DNA of 64,000 nt from Synanceia verrucosa (Eukaryota > Chordata > Actinopteri > Perciformes > Synanceiidae). This document shows positions 1 through 11,887 of this stretch, in pieces; the stretch's first letter is position 1, and each line of letters starts with the position of its first letter. Made by a program: the position numbers and the translations under genes. Location of the stretch: positions 7,197,454 through 7,261,453 of the forward strand of contig CM056563.1 of NCBI GenBank assembly GCA_029721515.1, given 5' to 3'. The notes beneath the pieces were generated by a model, which was given only the letters and a program-made list of their open reading frames with translations, ran no database searches and was not told the origin of the DNA.

Positions 1-1933
1 CTCCAAATATGAACCTTGCACATCTACAAATCCAGCTGTGAAGTGAATCAAGTGAACAGAGAGAATGTAATCTCATTTAGAAGTAGCATTAATAAGGATA
101 TTGCAGTGAAAATAAATAGTAGGCAGCAGAAAACTAGGACAGGGTGACTTCCAAAAAGATGAAGTGACTTACTAGCTGGGGAATAACAACTTCATTGTTC
201 CAGGAGGAGTAAATGTGCATAGTGATGGAGCTCCACTATCATACACATGAATCCATCTTAAGAGGCAAAGCTGAAGTTATGACTCATAACAGTGAGAGGA
301 GATTTTCCCTCTATGGCACTGAGTGCATGGTTCCAGGTGGAGTTGGGCTCTGCACAATGTGCGATCAGTCAAAACACTAATTTCTCCAATAAGCTGGAAT
401 TAGCATTTGAATTAGCCAAGAAGTAAGATGGTGATGAAAAGAACAGATGGAGAGAAGGGTTTAGAGGAACCAGATAGGATCTGACAAAAACCAGTAAGGC
501 AGATAAAATGAGCCACAGATCAGCAGATTAAACAACAATGATTAAAACAGGGCTGTCCATTTAAAATTCAAAGAGGTCCACTTAGTAAAACGCCCTCACA
601 TAAGACAAAACAAGACGCAATCCTCTGAATAAAATAAATAAAAAGTGCCTTTCTCGTTATCGTCACTTAATGAAGTGGGCCTGTGACAGCCTGGTGAGCC
701 TGGAAAAAATGTTCATGGTGGAGAAAGCTGACTCACAGCTTACAGTCGATCCAGGTGTGTAGTGTTACTGTGGGTAGACCCTCAGAAAAGGGGAAAATCT
801 TTTGTTTTTATTCACTCATGAGTAAGCTGTCATCCACTGAGAGCAAAGAGAAGCTGCTGCTTCTCTCTGCTGCACTCTCTCTAACCATTCCTCTTCATCG
901 TTCTCGTTTGAAGCACAAACTTCACACGGCCCTCAGTAACAGGCTGCTTCTATGTGGTCTCCATCAGGATCTTGAAAGCAGAAAACAACTGAAGCAAGTG
1001 TGTCAACCCGAACACACGTTAAATAATTTCATTGGTCACACTGTGGGCCGTCACAACCACAGAACACACTGATAATTTAAAATGAAGTGAACTATGTGGT
1101 TTATGTGTCGTTTATTTGTCTTGTGTCTGACTCTGTACATTTAATAAAAGGAGACAGATTTACCGCTTGTTTCTTCTCTGCTTGGATCGATCTGCAAACA
1201 GCTGCTGTGCTCTGAGCACATCTGTCTCTCTGTCACTCGACCACTCACTTTCCACTGAACTCCTCTTCTACCACCGTGACACAGAAACATGACAGTACCA
1301 CACATAGACCAGGACATGATCAACTCATGGCAGTGTACAGTACTTTTCTCTGGTAATGCAGCAGTGTGATTTATATTATGATGCATTCAGGTTCCTGTCA
1401 GTAAAAATGAGTCTTCAAACTTTTGATGAGAAACGTGAATAAATACAGTTGTTTGGGGGAGATGTTTTCACAGCAATATAAAAAAAGATAATAGCAACAT
1501 GTGACTTATTATTTTACCTCTGGTCTGTACTGCTGTATAGAATCGATACTGAGAATAGTGGTGTAGTACTATGTTATCAAGACATCTCCAGTGAAGGCCT
1601 GTGGGAAATGAGAAAGCTCTCAAATAGATTTTCTAAAATTATTATTTTTTTTTTTTTGGATCATGTAAATTATGTGCTGGAGCACAGAGTTTGGTGCTAC
1701 AGTGTAACCAACACAAAACCCTAAACTCAATCAGCCTTTCACTCTTTTAAACCTCCAACATTATTCACAGTTTATTTAACAACTTTTAAAAAACTCTTGC
1801 AGCTCAAACAGCCAATATTCCTTTTATCTTCATTATGTCAGGAAAATGTTCAGGACAACCTTTACAGGTCGCCGTCCTCCTAATACATTGTCTAATATTA
1901 TATCCATTTTAAGTCTTAAAAATGTGTACTTAC
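1..1933. other. Non-coding stretch, nothing recognised
   Basis: No open frame longer than about 105 codons and none with a recognisable domain. A run of T lies near 1644-1657. I see no terminal inverted repeats or tandem repeats. Confidence 0.6.
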
Positions 1934-2366
1934 TTTCTTGAGTGCCAAAAACGTATAGATACGTTTTTCTTTTTTTGGCAGCGGGTCACCGACCGCAGTC
2001 TCCCGCAGCCTGTGAGTAATACTGGGGCTTCTGGGAGATGTAATCAGGACAGAGACAGTAAAGAGACAGTATACAGCACAGAGATCAAAGCAGGAAGTGG
2101 AGATGTTTGTGATTAGAGAGCAAAACAAATGGATTCTGGAGAAAAAGTGGTGATTTTGGTGAAAGTGGCCTTTACTCTACCTCTGATAAAACAAGAATGG
2201 AACAAGATAAAAAAAAAAATCATAATGAAATAGTGAATCTCTTCTTTCATTTGAGCTATTCAGTGTTTTCAGAGACAGTACAAAATATTCTGTGCATCAT
2301 GAAAGATGACTCAAGATGGCCTAAAACGCTGGCAAAAGGCACTTTCGGTTTAAAAAAATGAGTTAA
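1934..2366. mobile_element. Degenerate TTAA-family MITE (copy 1)
   Basis: The interior (ggcagcgggtca..., then 'gatcaaa-caggaagtggagatg', then 'gagctattcagtgttttcag') matches the element at 60162-61597 closely, apart from that copy's nested insert. The left end still reads 'cttgagtgcca' and the right end 'gagttaag', which are decayed forms of the termini seen intact at 26175-26534 and 60162-61597. The short open frames here are by-products of the repeat, since the same frame recurs around 61343. Ends are approximate. Confidence 0.65.
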
Positions 2367-2419
2367 GTCAATGAGTCAATGAGTTAAGATTAGGGCTGTC
2401 AAAATTAAAATTTCAAAAT

Positions 2420-2960
2420 TTATTTGTCGAGATAAAACTTTATCTTGAAGGAAACAGTTGCAATACACAGTAAGAAACAAACAGATATAGTATATGAAGT
2501 GCAGGATAGTGTAATGTAGTGCAAAACGAAACAATACAAAAGAGCATCAGTTGGCAAGGGTGAAGGGTTCAAAGTGGCATGCACTACATGTTAGGTGTAA
2601 TATGGTTTAACATCATATCGATGTGAGAGACAGAGGTCCTCTCTGTGTCTGCTACTCCTCTCTCAACCTGAGGTGGATGAGTTATAAAGTCTGACAGCTG
2701 CAGGGAGGAAGGACTTTCTGTTGCTTTCTGTAGTGCACCTCAGTGAGATCAGTCTGTTGCTGAAGGAGCTCCCTGCTGATAATACCGGCCACCGCAGGCT
2801 GGCAGAACATCCTCCGCATGATGCTGCAGACACTGAGTGACCAGAGCAGGAAGTAGAGTCCTCTCTGGCCCTTCTGTTCTTTCTGTCAATGTGTCCTGTT
2901 GCTCCTGCCTGCCATGATTCATATGAAGTCCACTGTAAAATAAAATAAAGTACACCAAGA
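2420..2960. repeat. LINE-like interspersed repeat fragment
   Basis: Two parts recur elsewhere in the window. The 'gagataaaactttat...' start resembles 11585-11738. The part with 'gagttataaagtctga' around 2678 resembles 46313-46385. This kind of text is familiar from teleost non-LTR elements, but I cannot name the family. No reverse-transcriptase motif is present in this piece. Confidence 0.45.
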
Positions 2961-3011
2961 CAGGATAATCTTTGCAAATGTGATCTTAAAAAAGAGGGTT
3001 CTAGCTTGTTA

Positions 3012-3457
3012 GGTCGCTTTCACACCTAACCACATGTGACAACACATCAGCACAGAGTTTAAGGACTGTGACTGTTGGTAGTTGTGATTAATTTTATTCA
3101 AATATGTCAAATTGTGAATTTATGGTTTATGTTGTTCAGACGATTGAGCTAACTGCTAACAGTGGTCACTCGTTGTTTGTCTACTATTTGTAGTGAGCGT
3201 TGTACTTGCTGTATATGCACTACGTACATTTGGTCCTGTGTTTGTTCCGCTGAGCTTTAACACTGCATACGAACTGCACCAGGGTTCACTTGCAAACGAA
3301 CCGAGACCCTCGTTTTCAAGCGGATCAGAGTTGGTTTGTTTGGTCCGCACCAGAGTTCATATGAGCTTTCACACCTGCCCAAACAAAGCGGACTATCTGA
3401 AGAAACAAACTCTGGTCTGTTTAAATCAGACCAAATGAGGACAGTGTGAAAGCGACC
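3012..3457. mobile_element. PIF/Harbinger-type MITE
   Basis: The left end reads GGTCGCTTTCACAC and the right end GTGTGAAAGCGACC, a perfect 14-bp terminal inverted repeat. Both ends are flanked by TTA (3009-3011 and 3458-3460). A TTA/TAA target and a G-rich TIR start are typical of PIF/Harbinger elements. It is non-autonomous: the open frames inside are short and unrecognised. Confidence 0.75.
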
Positions 3458-3460
3458 TTA

Positions 3461-4037
3461 GAGTCTTGTGCAATATGATCCTTGATAAAGATTTCAATGG
3501 CTGTCATCACTTTTTGAGATACTGAAGGATGTTTTTCATCAGCAATTAACACCAGTTAACGATAACAGTAAATGTTCCTGTTTCTGGTTCATGACAAGAT
3601 TTGTAAAAATGCATTTTGTTTGAAAAGAACAGACTTCATGTAAAGTAGCCTTTGAAATGCTGTTGAAAAGAGTTTGCCATTATTGATACCATATTAATCA
3701 CATTCTCTATGGCCATCACTTTTCTGAAAGCATAGCAAAACTTAACCACAAGTACAATTAAGTATGATATGGATTACATTAGGCATATTGTCAATATTAA
3801 ATAGTTTTCTTTGTTCATGGTGCAAAGGCAAAATAATCATTTTTATTGCCCTATTGCAGCAACTAATCATAACACTATACACTGCATCTACAAGGGGTTG
3901 ATAGGGTTATCAATCAATACAAATGACTCCACATTACTTCACCAGGCAGCTTTCATATTACTTTCTGGCTCTTTCCTGCTTTGGAACAAGTGTCTTTGTG
4001 ATGCAGCAATATTTAACAGCAAGTGCTGGAGAACAGT
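3461..4037. other. Non-coding spacer
   Basis: No gene or repeat recognised between the Harbinger MITE and the first hAT MITE. Confidence 0.5.
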
Positions 4038-4045
4038 GCTATAAG

Positions 4046-4425
4046 TAGAGCTGTGCGATATTACGATATATATTGTAGTAAGGTATAAAACTGTCTACCG
4101 TATGATATAAACCTCTGTTGTTTATATTGTAATTTATATTGTAGCCACTTGGTTAGCTCTGTTGCTATAGCAACGTTAACGTTACTCCGGTTGTGGCTTA
4201 GATACGCCGTGTAAAGTACATCTAAGCGTCAGAATGACCGCTGGATAATCCAAATGTATCATGAGATTACATACATACATGAGAGTACATATATATACAC
4301 ATATGTGTGTGTGTGTATATATGTGTGTGTGTGTCTGTGTGTGTATATATATGTAATTTTAAGTATTATGTCGGGATATATATCGTTATCGGAATATAAA
4401 ATTTTGGCCATATTGCACAGCTCTA
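4046..4425. mobile_element. hAT-type MITE, sister copy 1
   Basis: Starts TAGAGCTGTGCGATAT and ends in the near-perfect inverse 'atattgcacagctcta'. It is flanked by 8-bp target duplications, gctataag (4038-4045) and gctacaag (4426-4433), 7 of 8 identical. An 8-bp duplication is the hAT signature. The interior ('cttggttagctctgttgct', 'gaatgaccgctggataatcc') is shared with the copy at 5727-6221. No coding capacity. Confidence 0.8.
4288..4353. repeat. AT/GT compound microsatellite inside the hAT MITE
   Basis: Alternating TA and TG dinucleotides with one interruption. It lies inside the element at 4046-4425 and is absent from the sister copy, so it expanded after that insertion. Confidence 0.85.
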
Positions 4426-4433
4426 GCTACAAG

Positions 4434-5273
4434 CTACTGTCTCCAAAAGTGATTTTGTTCTGAAGCCATCAAAATAAGCCATGGCCCAAGCAGCAGCTGG
4501 AAGGAGCGCTGCTTCATGTTCCTGGTTCCAGACTTCCTGGCAAAGAGACCGCTTTGAGGTCTAGAGGCCAAAAATGAGTCTTTGTTGCTACTGCTGGAAA
4601 TATAGAAGGAGTTCTCTTGTGACATACAGCATACAGGTCTAAAGATGAACTGAAGGGGAAAGTTTTACTCTGAAGACAACACACTGGCAATTTAAAACAT
4701 AAATACAAAGTTTTTACATATCACGAGATAACTGTGAGGAAATGAAAACACTTCATGCTAATTGAATGATTTATGAACGTCTGAAAGTGTCAGGCTCCGT
4801 CTGTCTGGTTTGCCTTGTCATTTCCTGTTTTATCTCCCTCTTGTTTCAGATCGTTTTCCCTTAGGGAGCATTTTAACTTTCATAGCCTTTTTAGAAAGAG
4901 ATCTTTTCTTTCTAAATGAATTGTAAATTGTTTTCCTTCCCACTTTGGGAGTGGTTTTGATTTCTCCCCGTTTGTAGTCCAGAGTAGTGTTCAGTGTAGG
5001 GCATCCCTGGCACACGCCTCCACTCACCTGACGACGTGCACTCCCTCTCTCCCCTCTCTGGAAACACTGCTCAATAACTTCAAACTTCAATATTACTACT
5101 CTAACATGGAGATGAGAGCTCACCTGTCCAGGTATGAAATTGTCAGCCTTCACCCTTCACTAAGAACATCCAACAGAGCGTATCTGAAGATTAAAGGAGG
5201 AAAACATTTCCAGCATCCTAGTGAGTGTGGGATACTTGGCAGAACACTGTCGGGATGGTTCACAATGTGGAAT
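4434..5273. other. Non-coding stretch
   Basis: Several overlapping open frames of 60-107 codons on both strands, none recognisable. No repeat structure seen. Confidence 0.5.
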
Positions 5274-5298
5274 AGAGAGAGAGAGAGAGAGAGAGAGA
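5274..5298. repeat. (GA)n microsatellite
   Basis: Uninterrupted GA dinucleotides, about 12 copies. Confidence 0.95.
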
Positions 5299-5399
5299 CT
5301 ATATGACATGCAACTAAGGTCAGTTGCACAACTTGATTGAAGGTAAAATGTCCCTGCAAAGTGCATACAGTCCTGTTACAGTTACAGTTGCACCTTTGC

Positions 5400-5422
5400 A
5401 CACACACACACACACACACACA

Positions 5423-5458
<36 letters not shown>

Positions 5459-5466
5459 CACACACA
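5400..5466. repeat. (CA)n(CGCA)n compound microsatellite
   Basis: CA repeats flank a block of about nine CGCA tetranucleotides. The CpG-bearing core is unusual beside plain CA tracts, since methylated CpG decays quickly. A cysteine/valine-rich open frame on the minus strand is an artefact of the repeat. Confidence 0.95.
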
Positions 5467-5726
5467 AGCGAGGGAGTAGTCAAGTTAGAAAAACGTCTCC
5501 AACCCAGTGTTGGTAACAATAAATAGCTAAAAACAATGTTACCTTTAATAGTTTAGGAAAAAAATCATGCTCGTCCCTTGCTTCAACTAAAATGAGTTCT
5601 GTCAACTAATCTAATCTTAATCTGTGATTCATTACAAAGCATAAAGTTCTGTTAACTTGTATTAATTACTTTGGGAAAGCAGGAAAAACTACCGCTTTAC
5701 TGTGCTTCATCTTCATCCCTTTGCAC

Positions 5727-6221
5727 TAGAGCTGTGCAATATTTCAATATATATCAAAGTGCGATATAAAAATGTCCACCGTACGATATAACCCTCTGTT
5801 GTTTTAGATTGTCATTTTAATGTGTAGGCTACTTGGTTAGCTCTGTTGCTACACTAACTTAACATTACTCTAGTTGTGGTTTAGATACTCCATGTAAAGC
5901 AAAACTCTGCATCAGAATGACCGCTGGATAATCCAAATGTATCATGAGAGTTCAAAACATGTTCACTGTATGAAGCATTGAAGGCTAACGTAGCTGTAGC
6001 AACACTGCTGCTTTGTGACCTGCAAGGACTCGTTTATGGCACTGGTAGCTAGGGAAACAGAGGTAAAGCAACATGGAGGAGAGCGCAATGGAAAAAGAAA
6101 ATTTACATGACCAGTAATGTTACATCAGAAAAGAAAATATTATATCGGGAGATATAACGTTATGAGGATGTAAAATTAGCTATATCAATATATAAAATTT
6201 TGTCCATATCGCACAGCTCTA
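5727..6221. mobile_element. hAT-type MITE, sister copy 2
   Basis: Same family and orientation as 4046-4425. It begins TAGAGCTGTGCAATAT and ends 'atatcgcacagctcta'. Target duplications are ctttgcac (5719-5726) and gtttgcac (6222-6229), 7 of 8 identical. It is about 115 bp longer than copy 1 because it keeps interior sequence ('gaggctaacgtagctgtagc'-like text) that copy 1 has lost or replaced with a microsatellite. Confidence 0.8.
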
Positions 6222-6229
6222 GTTTGCAC

Positions 6230-7745
6230 TGTACAATAGTTTATTATATACGTAACAGTATATGTGTGACAGTACATATATATATATATACAGTATAGCA
6301 CACAGCTTAAACGTGAAATGGAGTTTAATGTTGTCAAAGTGTGCAGTCTTTTTTTTTTTAATGGTGCTGGATTTAGTTAATCTTTCAGGTCAATCCCTAT
6401 TGGGCCAGCAGTACTCTGAATCTTCTCGTTTTATTTTCCTCTGTTTTTCGCCTGATGTTCGTGCAGCTTGTGATTGATGCTTCATCATTAAGAAAACACA
6501 GAGCGTCCCTCCCTTCATGCATAGTTAAAGAGCACACATCTGGCTGCTCTAACTTATAATACAAATGGGTGTATTTGTCAGACCTGCTGTGAGTTTTTTG
6601 TGTTGTATTTATGTGGGAACGACCCAACCATTTTCAACATGATACAACCTCCTCTCCATCCAACGATCTGCTTAACATTCATGTACCGTAGGAACACAGT
6701 AGCAAAGCTTAATGTTAATGCTGTAATAAGCTACGTATGGCAGCACGGCTGAAACCTGTAGTCAAATATGACATTTTACGATATGGTTGGCTGCAATCTC
6801 ACTCTGAGGGAAAACTGCAAATAGCAGAAAAGCAGAGCCGAACAGCACAGGAGATAAAGCAGAGACCGAACAGCTCTCATTTACTGCATATAACACACTA
6901 ACACACACATCATCAAATCAACGGACACATCTTTGTTGAGTACTAGTGGTCAGACAGTAAACTGCCATCTGCCATGGTGACTGATCAGGCTGCAGTCACT
7001 CTCTCTAAGTGAAACCTGTCTGATACAGTCATGACAATAAAGGTGAGCAAATTAACTGGTTCAAATTTCCCCTTAGACCTTTCTAACTGATAAGAGCTCA
7101 CAGCGGGCAGTGGCAGTGTGGTGTGACTGAGTGCACATTATAAAGCATAGTGGTTATTTTTCATTATCGTAGCAGAAGTAGCAATGATAGAAGATTACAA
7201 TAAGAGAGGCTTTTACAAAAAAAAAAACAGCTGGCTCATACCATGGTGAAAAAAATAGCAGTATGTAAATTTTAATGCTTAAACCCACTTCAGAAGTGTC
7301 ACTGGTGATCCATCTGGATACTTCCCAGTGAGCACAGTTTCATGTCTCATTGAAAGTGCTGGAATCAGTAATCAAAGACAACCTCACAGGATTAAAATCA
7401 CACAACAATGAAAAAAAACATCTCAAACCTTAACAAATATTCCTGGAACTAACACCACTAACCCTTCTGGCAAATGCTGCATTGTTCTCATCTCAGTCAA
7501 GACTCCAGATAAATGTCCTTGCTGTACAGGAAAAGCAGCACATCCACCAGCACAACACTGACAGAGCAGGTCAATTAAGAATATCCCATCTTTTACATGG
7601 AAACTATTTGGTATGGAAACACTGATTTCTTTCTCAGTCATGGCAAAAGAGTCAGGGGAAAAGTAGGATATTAATTCTCAGAATTCAATCCGCATTTCAT
7701 AAATACTAAACATGACTGTTGCTCTCCACCACGAAGTGAATGAAA
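6230..7745. other. Non-coding stretch
   Basis: Holds a short AT dinucleotide run near 6277-6292, a T-run near 6350 and an A-run near 7218. Open frames are at most 76 codons and unrecognised. Confidence 0.5.
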
Positions 7746-7787
7746 TGACATGAATCCCAATCACGACCGTGATTGGGATTCATGTCA
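7746..7787. repeat. Perfect 42-bp palindrome
   Basis: A 20-bp arm beginning TGACATGAATCCC (7746-7765), a 2-base loop (AC, 7766-7767) and an exactly complementary 20-bp arm (7768-7787). The arms stop abruptly at a mismatch. No terminator context is expected in an animal genome, and no flanking element is recognised. Confidence 0.95.
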
Positions 7788-8354
7788 GACTGTGACAAGA
7801 AAGGCATGATCTCAAATAATGGCATGGAACAGGGTTCAAATTATAATCTGAGCTTTGTGGGGGTCGCATCCCCACCCCCCGCAAGTGCGGCAGAAAATTT
7901 CGTTATTGTTTTGCATAAACCGATGCATTTTAATAATATTTTTGACGATCATTCCCATGTTTGTGAAAAGAATAACATGACAGTTACTTGGTAGGTGAAG
8001 CATGGAATGAGTAAATCCAGAGTTCTTCAGAAAGATAAAGTAACATGGGGAGAAAAGTGAGCAAGTTTATATAAACTCTGGACAAATGTACAAGAGCTAA
8101 TTTGACCAGAGAGATGTGAGTGACAGCTGGCTTGACTACACATAACTTCCTTCTACCTCTGCATACAATCATTTGAAGCAACCAAATCAATTCTGCTGTC
8201 AAAAAAAATTAAAAAAAAGCTTTTGTGCAATATTCAAAATGTACAGTTACAAACATGACAGGAAATTACATCTAACCATGAAAACATCAACAGTTATTAC
8301 TCTCATGCAAGGACGAAAACTAAACATAAGAACTGTTTCCACATGTATCCTTCA
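7788..8354. other. Non-coding spacer
   Basis: Nothing recognised apart from a C-rich stretch near 7868-7880. Confidence 0.5.
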
Positions 8355-8480
8355 CAGTGTTGCCACATTTATATTTAAATAGTAATTTGATTACGGATTA
8401 CTCCTTTAAACAGGAATCTAGTTACTTCACTGAGTACTTAATTTAGAATTTAGATCATAAGTTACTTTATTAGTTACATT
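8355..8480 (+). mobile_element. hAT-like element end (CAGTGTTG type)
   Basis: Begins CAGTGTTGCC and carries the alternating 'agtaatttgattacggattact' and 'aagttactttattagttac' text common at the ends of teleost hAT elements beginning CAGTGTTG. A mirror end of related type lies at 12700-12814. No matching 8-bp duplication pairs the two, so I treat this as a solo end. Confidence 0.45.
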
Positions 8481-8599
8481 CAGCAGCTGCTGATAACACT
8501 CCCCACCTCAGCATAAAGATTGGTTTTGGCAAAACTCACTTTATTTGAAATGCATTTTAACAGTAACATCAACAAAGAAGTTCAACTTAATAATCAATA

Positions 8600-8626
8600 T
8601 TTATTATTATTATTATTATTATTATT
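8600..8626. repeat. (TTA)n microsatellite
   Basis: About nine TTA/ATT trinucleotides directly before the segment shared with 52485 onward. That copy has a short, degenerate AGT/AGC-rich tract in the equivalent place. Confidence 0.95.
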
Positions 8627-8990
8627 GTTTATGATTTCAACTCAATGAGTTATTTTTGTATAATTTGGTCTTTATCATGGTAGTCATATCTGATGATGAT
8701 CAACAGTCACAGGCTGCTACCAGTTCCTCTTTAGGACCCTGGGGAGTGAGAGTTTACCTTATGGTGTGTTCACTGGAAGTCAGAATTTGGAGCTCAGATC
8801 ATCTTAACCTCAAAGTTTAGTGCTCCCAGCTCTTCCAGCCTTACAGACATACAACAAAACATGCAGCTACTGTTTACATCAGTAGCAGATAGCATGAATT
8901 CTGTCAGGAGTGCTACAAAAAATGCAGATTTAGCGATCACATGATCAGGTTGCCTGAAATCGCTATTTCGTTCAGAAAACAATTAATCAT
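8627..8990 (+). repeat. Foldback-family core, copy A
   Basis: About 270 bp is nearly identical to 52500-52770 in direct orientation, with shared runs such as 'cagtcacaggctgctac' and 'cttaacctcaaagtttagtg'. In the 52-kb copy this core runs straight into an arm that matches the palindrome at 11888-12814, so all three belong to one family. It is non-coding. Confidence 0.75.
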
Positions 8991-9797
8991 TCAGACCTAC
9001 CCAGTATAGAACCCAGAGGCACAGTCTTGATGATAATCTATGGTTGCAGTAGTGCTAAATGATTTCATAAGTATGAATCCATTTTGAACACATGAGGCAC
9101 ATACAGCACTACCAGCTATGAGATACAGAAGCAAAGACAGTGATCTTCCCAGATCTTTAGACTGTCTGCAACCCTAATTCCTACATGGATGAATAAATAA
9201 ATATATCTTCACTGAGTTATCAGCCTGTACACTCAGCAAATGGTCTATGAGGGTGAGCCTGTGTAGGAGTGTGTGTGTGTGTGTTTCTTGCTTCGTGAGG
9301 CCATGAACTTATCCATTATGTCATCCTTCAGTCCCCTTAATGAGCTCCAGATCACACTAACTCCATCTTCACAGTCCCTCTGGATACAAGCTTCATAAAA
9401 TAAACACACTGACAAGTGATGGAGAGATGGAGGAGAGGTTTTATTAGTTTTTGGGAGAGAATGTTCAAATTATTCAGAAGTTACAGATAAATGATGGCAT
9501 TTGGTTGAAGAGATGAGTTTTAAATGCCCTGTAGTACCAAAGTAATGAGCAAGCTCTATTGGTAGAGATACAATCCATCCACAGGAAGTGCACATGCTCT
9601 CTTTGTGAAGCATCCCAGATGACTAACAAGGAGCATAAAGGATATAGAGCTGCTATTGTGTTGTGTTACATTACATCCTATTCATTCACTTAGTCTGCAA
9701 CCCATGGTTCTTTAGCTCCTCTACGATGTTTCCTTCTGTGAAATGACATGACTTCTTAACATCGTGTTTCATGGTGGTGACACAGAGAGTGTTAAAA
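8991..9797. other. Non-coding spacer
   Basis: Contains a short GT run near 9270-9284. No gene or element recognised before the Tc1-like element. Confidence 0.5.
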
Positions 9798-9799
9798 TA

Positions 9800-11022
9800 C
9801 ACTATACTGCCAAAAGTATTCGCTCACCTGCCTTGACTCACATATGAACTTAAGTGACATCACATTCCTAATCCATAGGGTTCAATATGACGTCAGTCCA
9901 CCCTCTGCAGCTATAACAGCTTCAACTCTTCTGGGAAGGCTGTCCACAAGGTTTAGGAGTGTGTTTATGGGAATTTTTGACCATTCTTCCAGAAGAGTAT
10001 TTGTGAGGTCACACTACTGTTAGACGAGAAGGCCTGGCTCTCAGTCTCTGCTCTAATTCATCCCAAAGGTGTTCTATCAGGTTGAGGTCAGGACTCTGTG
10101 CAGGCCAGTCAAGTTCATCCACACCAGACTCTGTCATCCATGTCTTTATGGACCTTGCTTTGTGCACTGGTGCACAGTCATGTTGGAAGAGGAAGGGGCC
10201 AGCTCCAAACTGTTCCCACAAAGTTGGGAGCATGCAATTGTCCAAAATGTCTTGGTATGCTGAAGCATTCAGAGTTCCTTTCACTGGAACTAAGGGGCCA
10301 AGCCCAGCTCCTGAAAAACAACCCCACACCATAATCCCCCCTCCACCAAACTTTACACTTGGCACAATGCAGTCCAACAAGTATGGTTCTCCTGGCAACC
10401 GCCAAACCCAGACTCATCCATCAGATTGCCAGATGGAGAAGTGTGATTCGTCACTCCAGAGAACACGTCTCCACTGCTCTAGAGTCCAGTGGTGGCGTGC
10501 TTTACACCACTGCATCCATCGCTTTGCATTGCACTTGGTGATGTATGGCTTGGATGCAGCTGCTCGCCCATGGAAACCCATTCCATGAAGCTCTCTGTGC
10601 ACTGTTCTTGAGCTAATCTGAAGACCACATGAAGTCTGGAGGTCTGTAGTGATTGACTCTGCAGAAAGTTGGTGACCTCTTCACACTATGAACCCCAGCA
10701 TCCACTGACCCCGCTCCGTCAGTTTACGTTGTTGTCGTTCCCAAACACTTCCATGTTCTTATAATACAGCTGACAGTTGACTGTGGAATATTTAGGAGTG
10801 AGGAAATTTCACGACTGGATTTGTTGCACAGGTGGCATCCTATCACAGTTCCACGCTGGAATTCACTGAGCTCCTGAGAGCGACCCATTCTTTCACAAAT
10901 GTTTGTAAAAGCAGTCTGCATGTCTAGGTGCTTGATTTTATACACCTGTGGCCATGGAAGTGATTGGAACACCTGATTCTGATCATTTGGATGGGTGAGT
11001 GAATACTTTTGGTAATATAGTG
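9800..11022 (-). mobile_element. Degenerate Tc1-like transposon (family B, copy 1)
   Basis: A 1.22-kb element whose ends read CACTATACTGCCAAAAGTAT on the left and, inverted, CACTATATTACCAAAAGTAT on the right. TA dinucleotides flank both sides (9798-9799 and 11023-11024), as expected of Tc1/mariner insertion. It encodes a broken transposase on the minus strand. A 5' half of the same family lies on the plus strand at 36659-37206, and a stray terminus at 16675-16705. Confidence 0.9.
10009..10921 (-). pseudogene. Tc1-type transposase, broken by frame shifts
   Basis: The ancestral product is a cut-and-paste DDE transposase. The N-terminal helix-turn-helix part reads from the ATG at 10919-10921 (starting MQTAFTNICERMGRSQEL) and stops at 10724. 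The next piece (10602-10414, another frame) carries the first catalytic aspartate in WSDESHF. The last piece (10398-10009, a third frame) carries the second aspartate in FQHDCAP and the glutamate in PDLNLIEHLW, with 34 residues between them, a DD34E triad. At least two frame shifts separate the pieces, so no active protein can be made. The motifs are well preserved, so the damage is moderate. Family assignment is firm; exact lesion positions are not resolved. Confidence 0.9.
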
Positions 11023-11024
11023 TA

Positions 11025-11584
11025 TGTGCCATTGCCACGGACCTGACCCGTTCTTCTTCTGATTTAATTATTAAAGAAAACATAACATACATTTGTCAAA
11101 ATCAGCCCAGCAACAATGGTCCCTCCAGGCATCCAGTCATATTTATGTACAAAGGGACAGTGGTGTCACCATGGGGTGGCCAGGGGTGGCTGTGGCCATC
11201 CCTTTAAATTTGCTGGCCACCCCACTGCTAGTGATTATATGTCACAGTCACACATATTTTATTTATAACAAATTGGTAACATTAAGTTTAGTTGTTTTTT
11301 AGGCATTTCTCAAAGCTCCCCCCTCTCTAATTATGTAAAATGGTTCAGTCCACCTGCTCTGTCAGACTGCATGTAGGGAGCAGCGGGCAGCGCCTCAGCA
11401 AGTGGAGGAGGAGACGGTAGGATGCTTGAAAAAAGTTCAGACAGGAGAAAGAAGTGAAGGGTCGACAGTTTGTCACTCAGTTCTTTCATTGGTAAGGTGG
11501 GTCTGTTAGTGGTTCATGTGATGGAAATTTCTGGAGCATTAGCTTGTTGGCTATTGCTAACTTTGTCCAGAGTTTATAAGTTAA
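11025..11584. other. Non-coding spacer
   Basis: No gene or repeat recognised. The short open frame at 11093-11302 has no known domain. Confidence 0.45.
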
Positions 11585-11738
11585 AATAAGATGAGATAAA
11601 ATTTTACTCATCCCAAAGGAAATTCTTATTCAAAAGTTGGCATACACAGTAGTAATAGTAAGGAGATTTAAAAAGAATATACAGTGCAGTGCAAAAAAAT
11701 GCAATATAGTGCAAAACTAACAATATAAACAATATAAT
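11585..11738 (+). repeat. LINE-like repeat fragment
   Basis: 'gagataaaattttactcatcc' followed by 'cagtgcagtgcaaaa' and 'tagtgcaaaactaac' parallels 2429-2535. It belongs to the same unnamed family as 2420-2960. Confidence 0.4.
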
Positions 11739-11887
11739 AATATAGGGATGCAACGATTAGTCGACGTAGCTGACAAAAATCAATAATGAAATTCGTTGCC
11801 GATGAATTCATTTGCCCATAATAATCATCACCGACATCACCGCTCGAATTTTTCCAGCCAGAAACGAACATGTACGAGTCAGCGCAA

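Noticed and set aside
5150..5467. Cysteine/valine-rich 105-codon frame
   Set aside because: Produced by the CA/CGCA and GA microsatellites.
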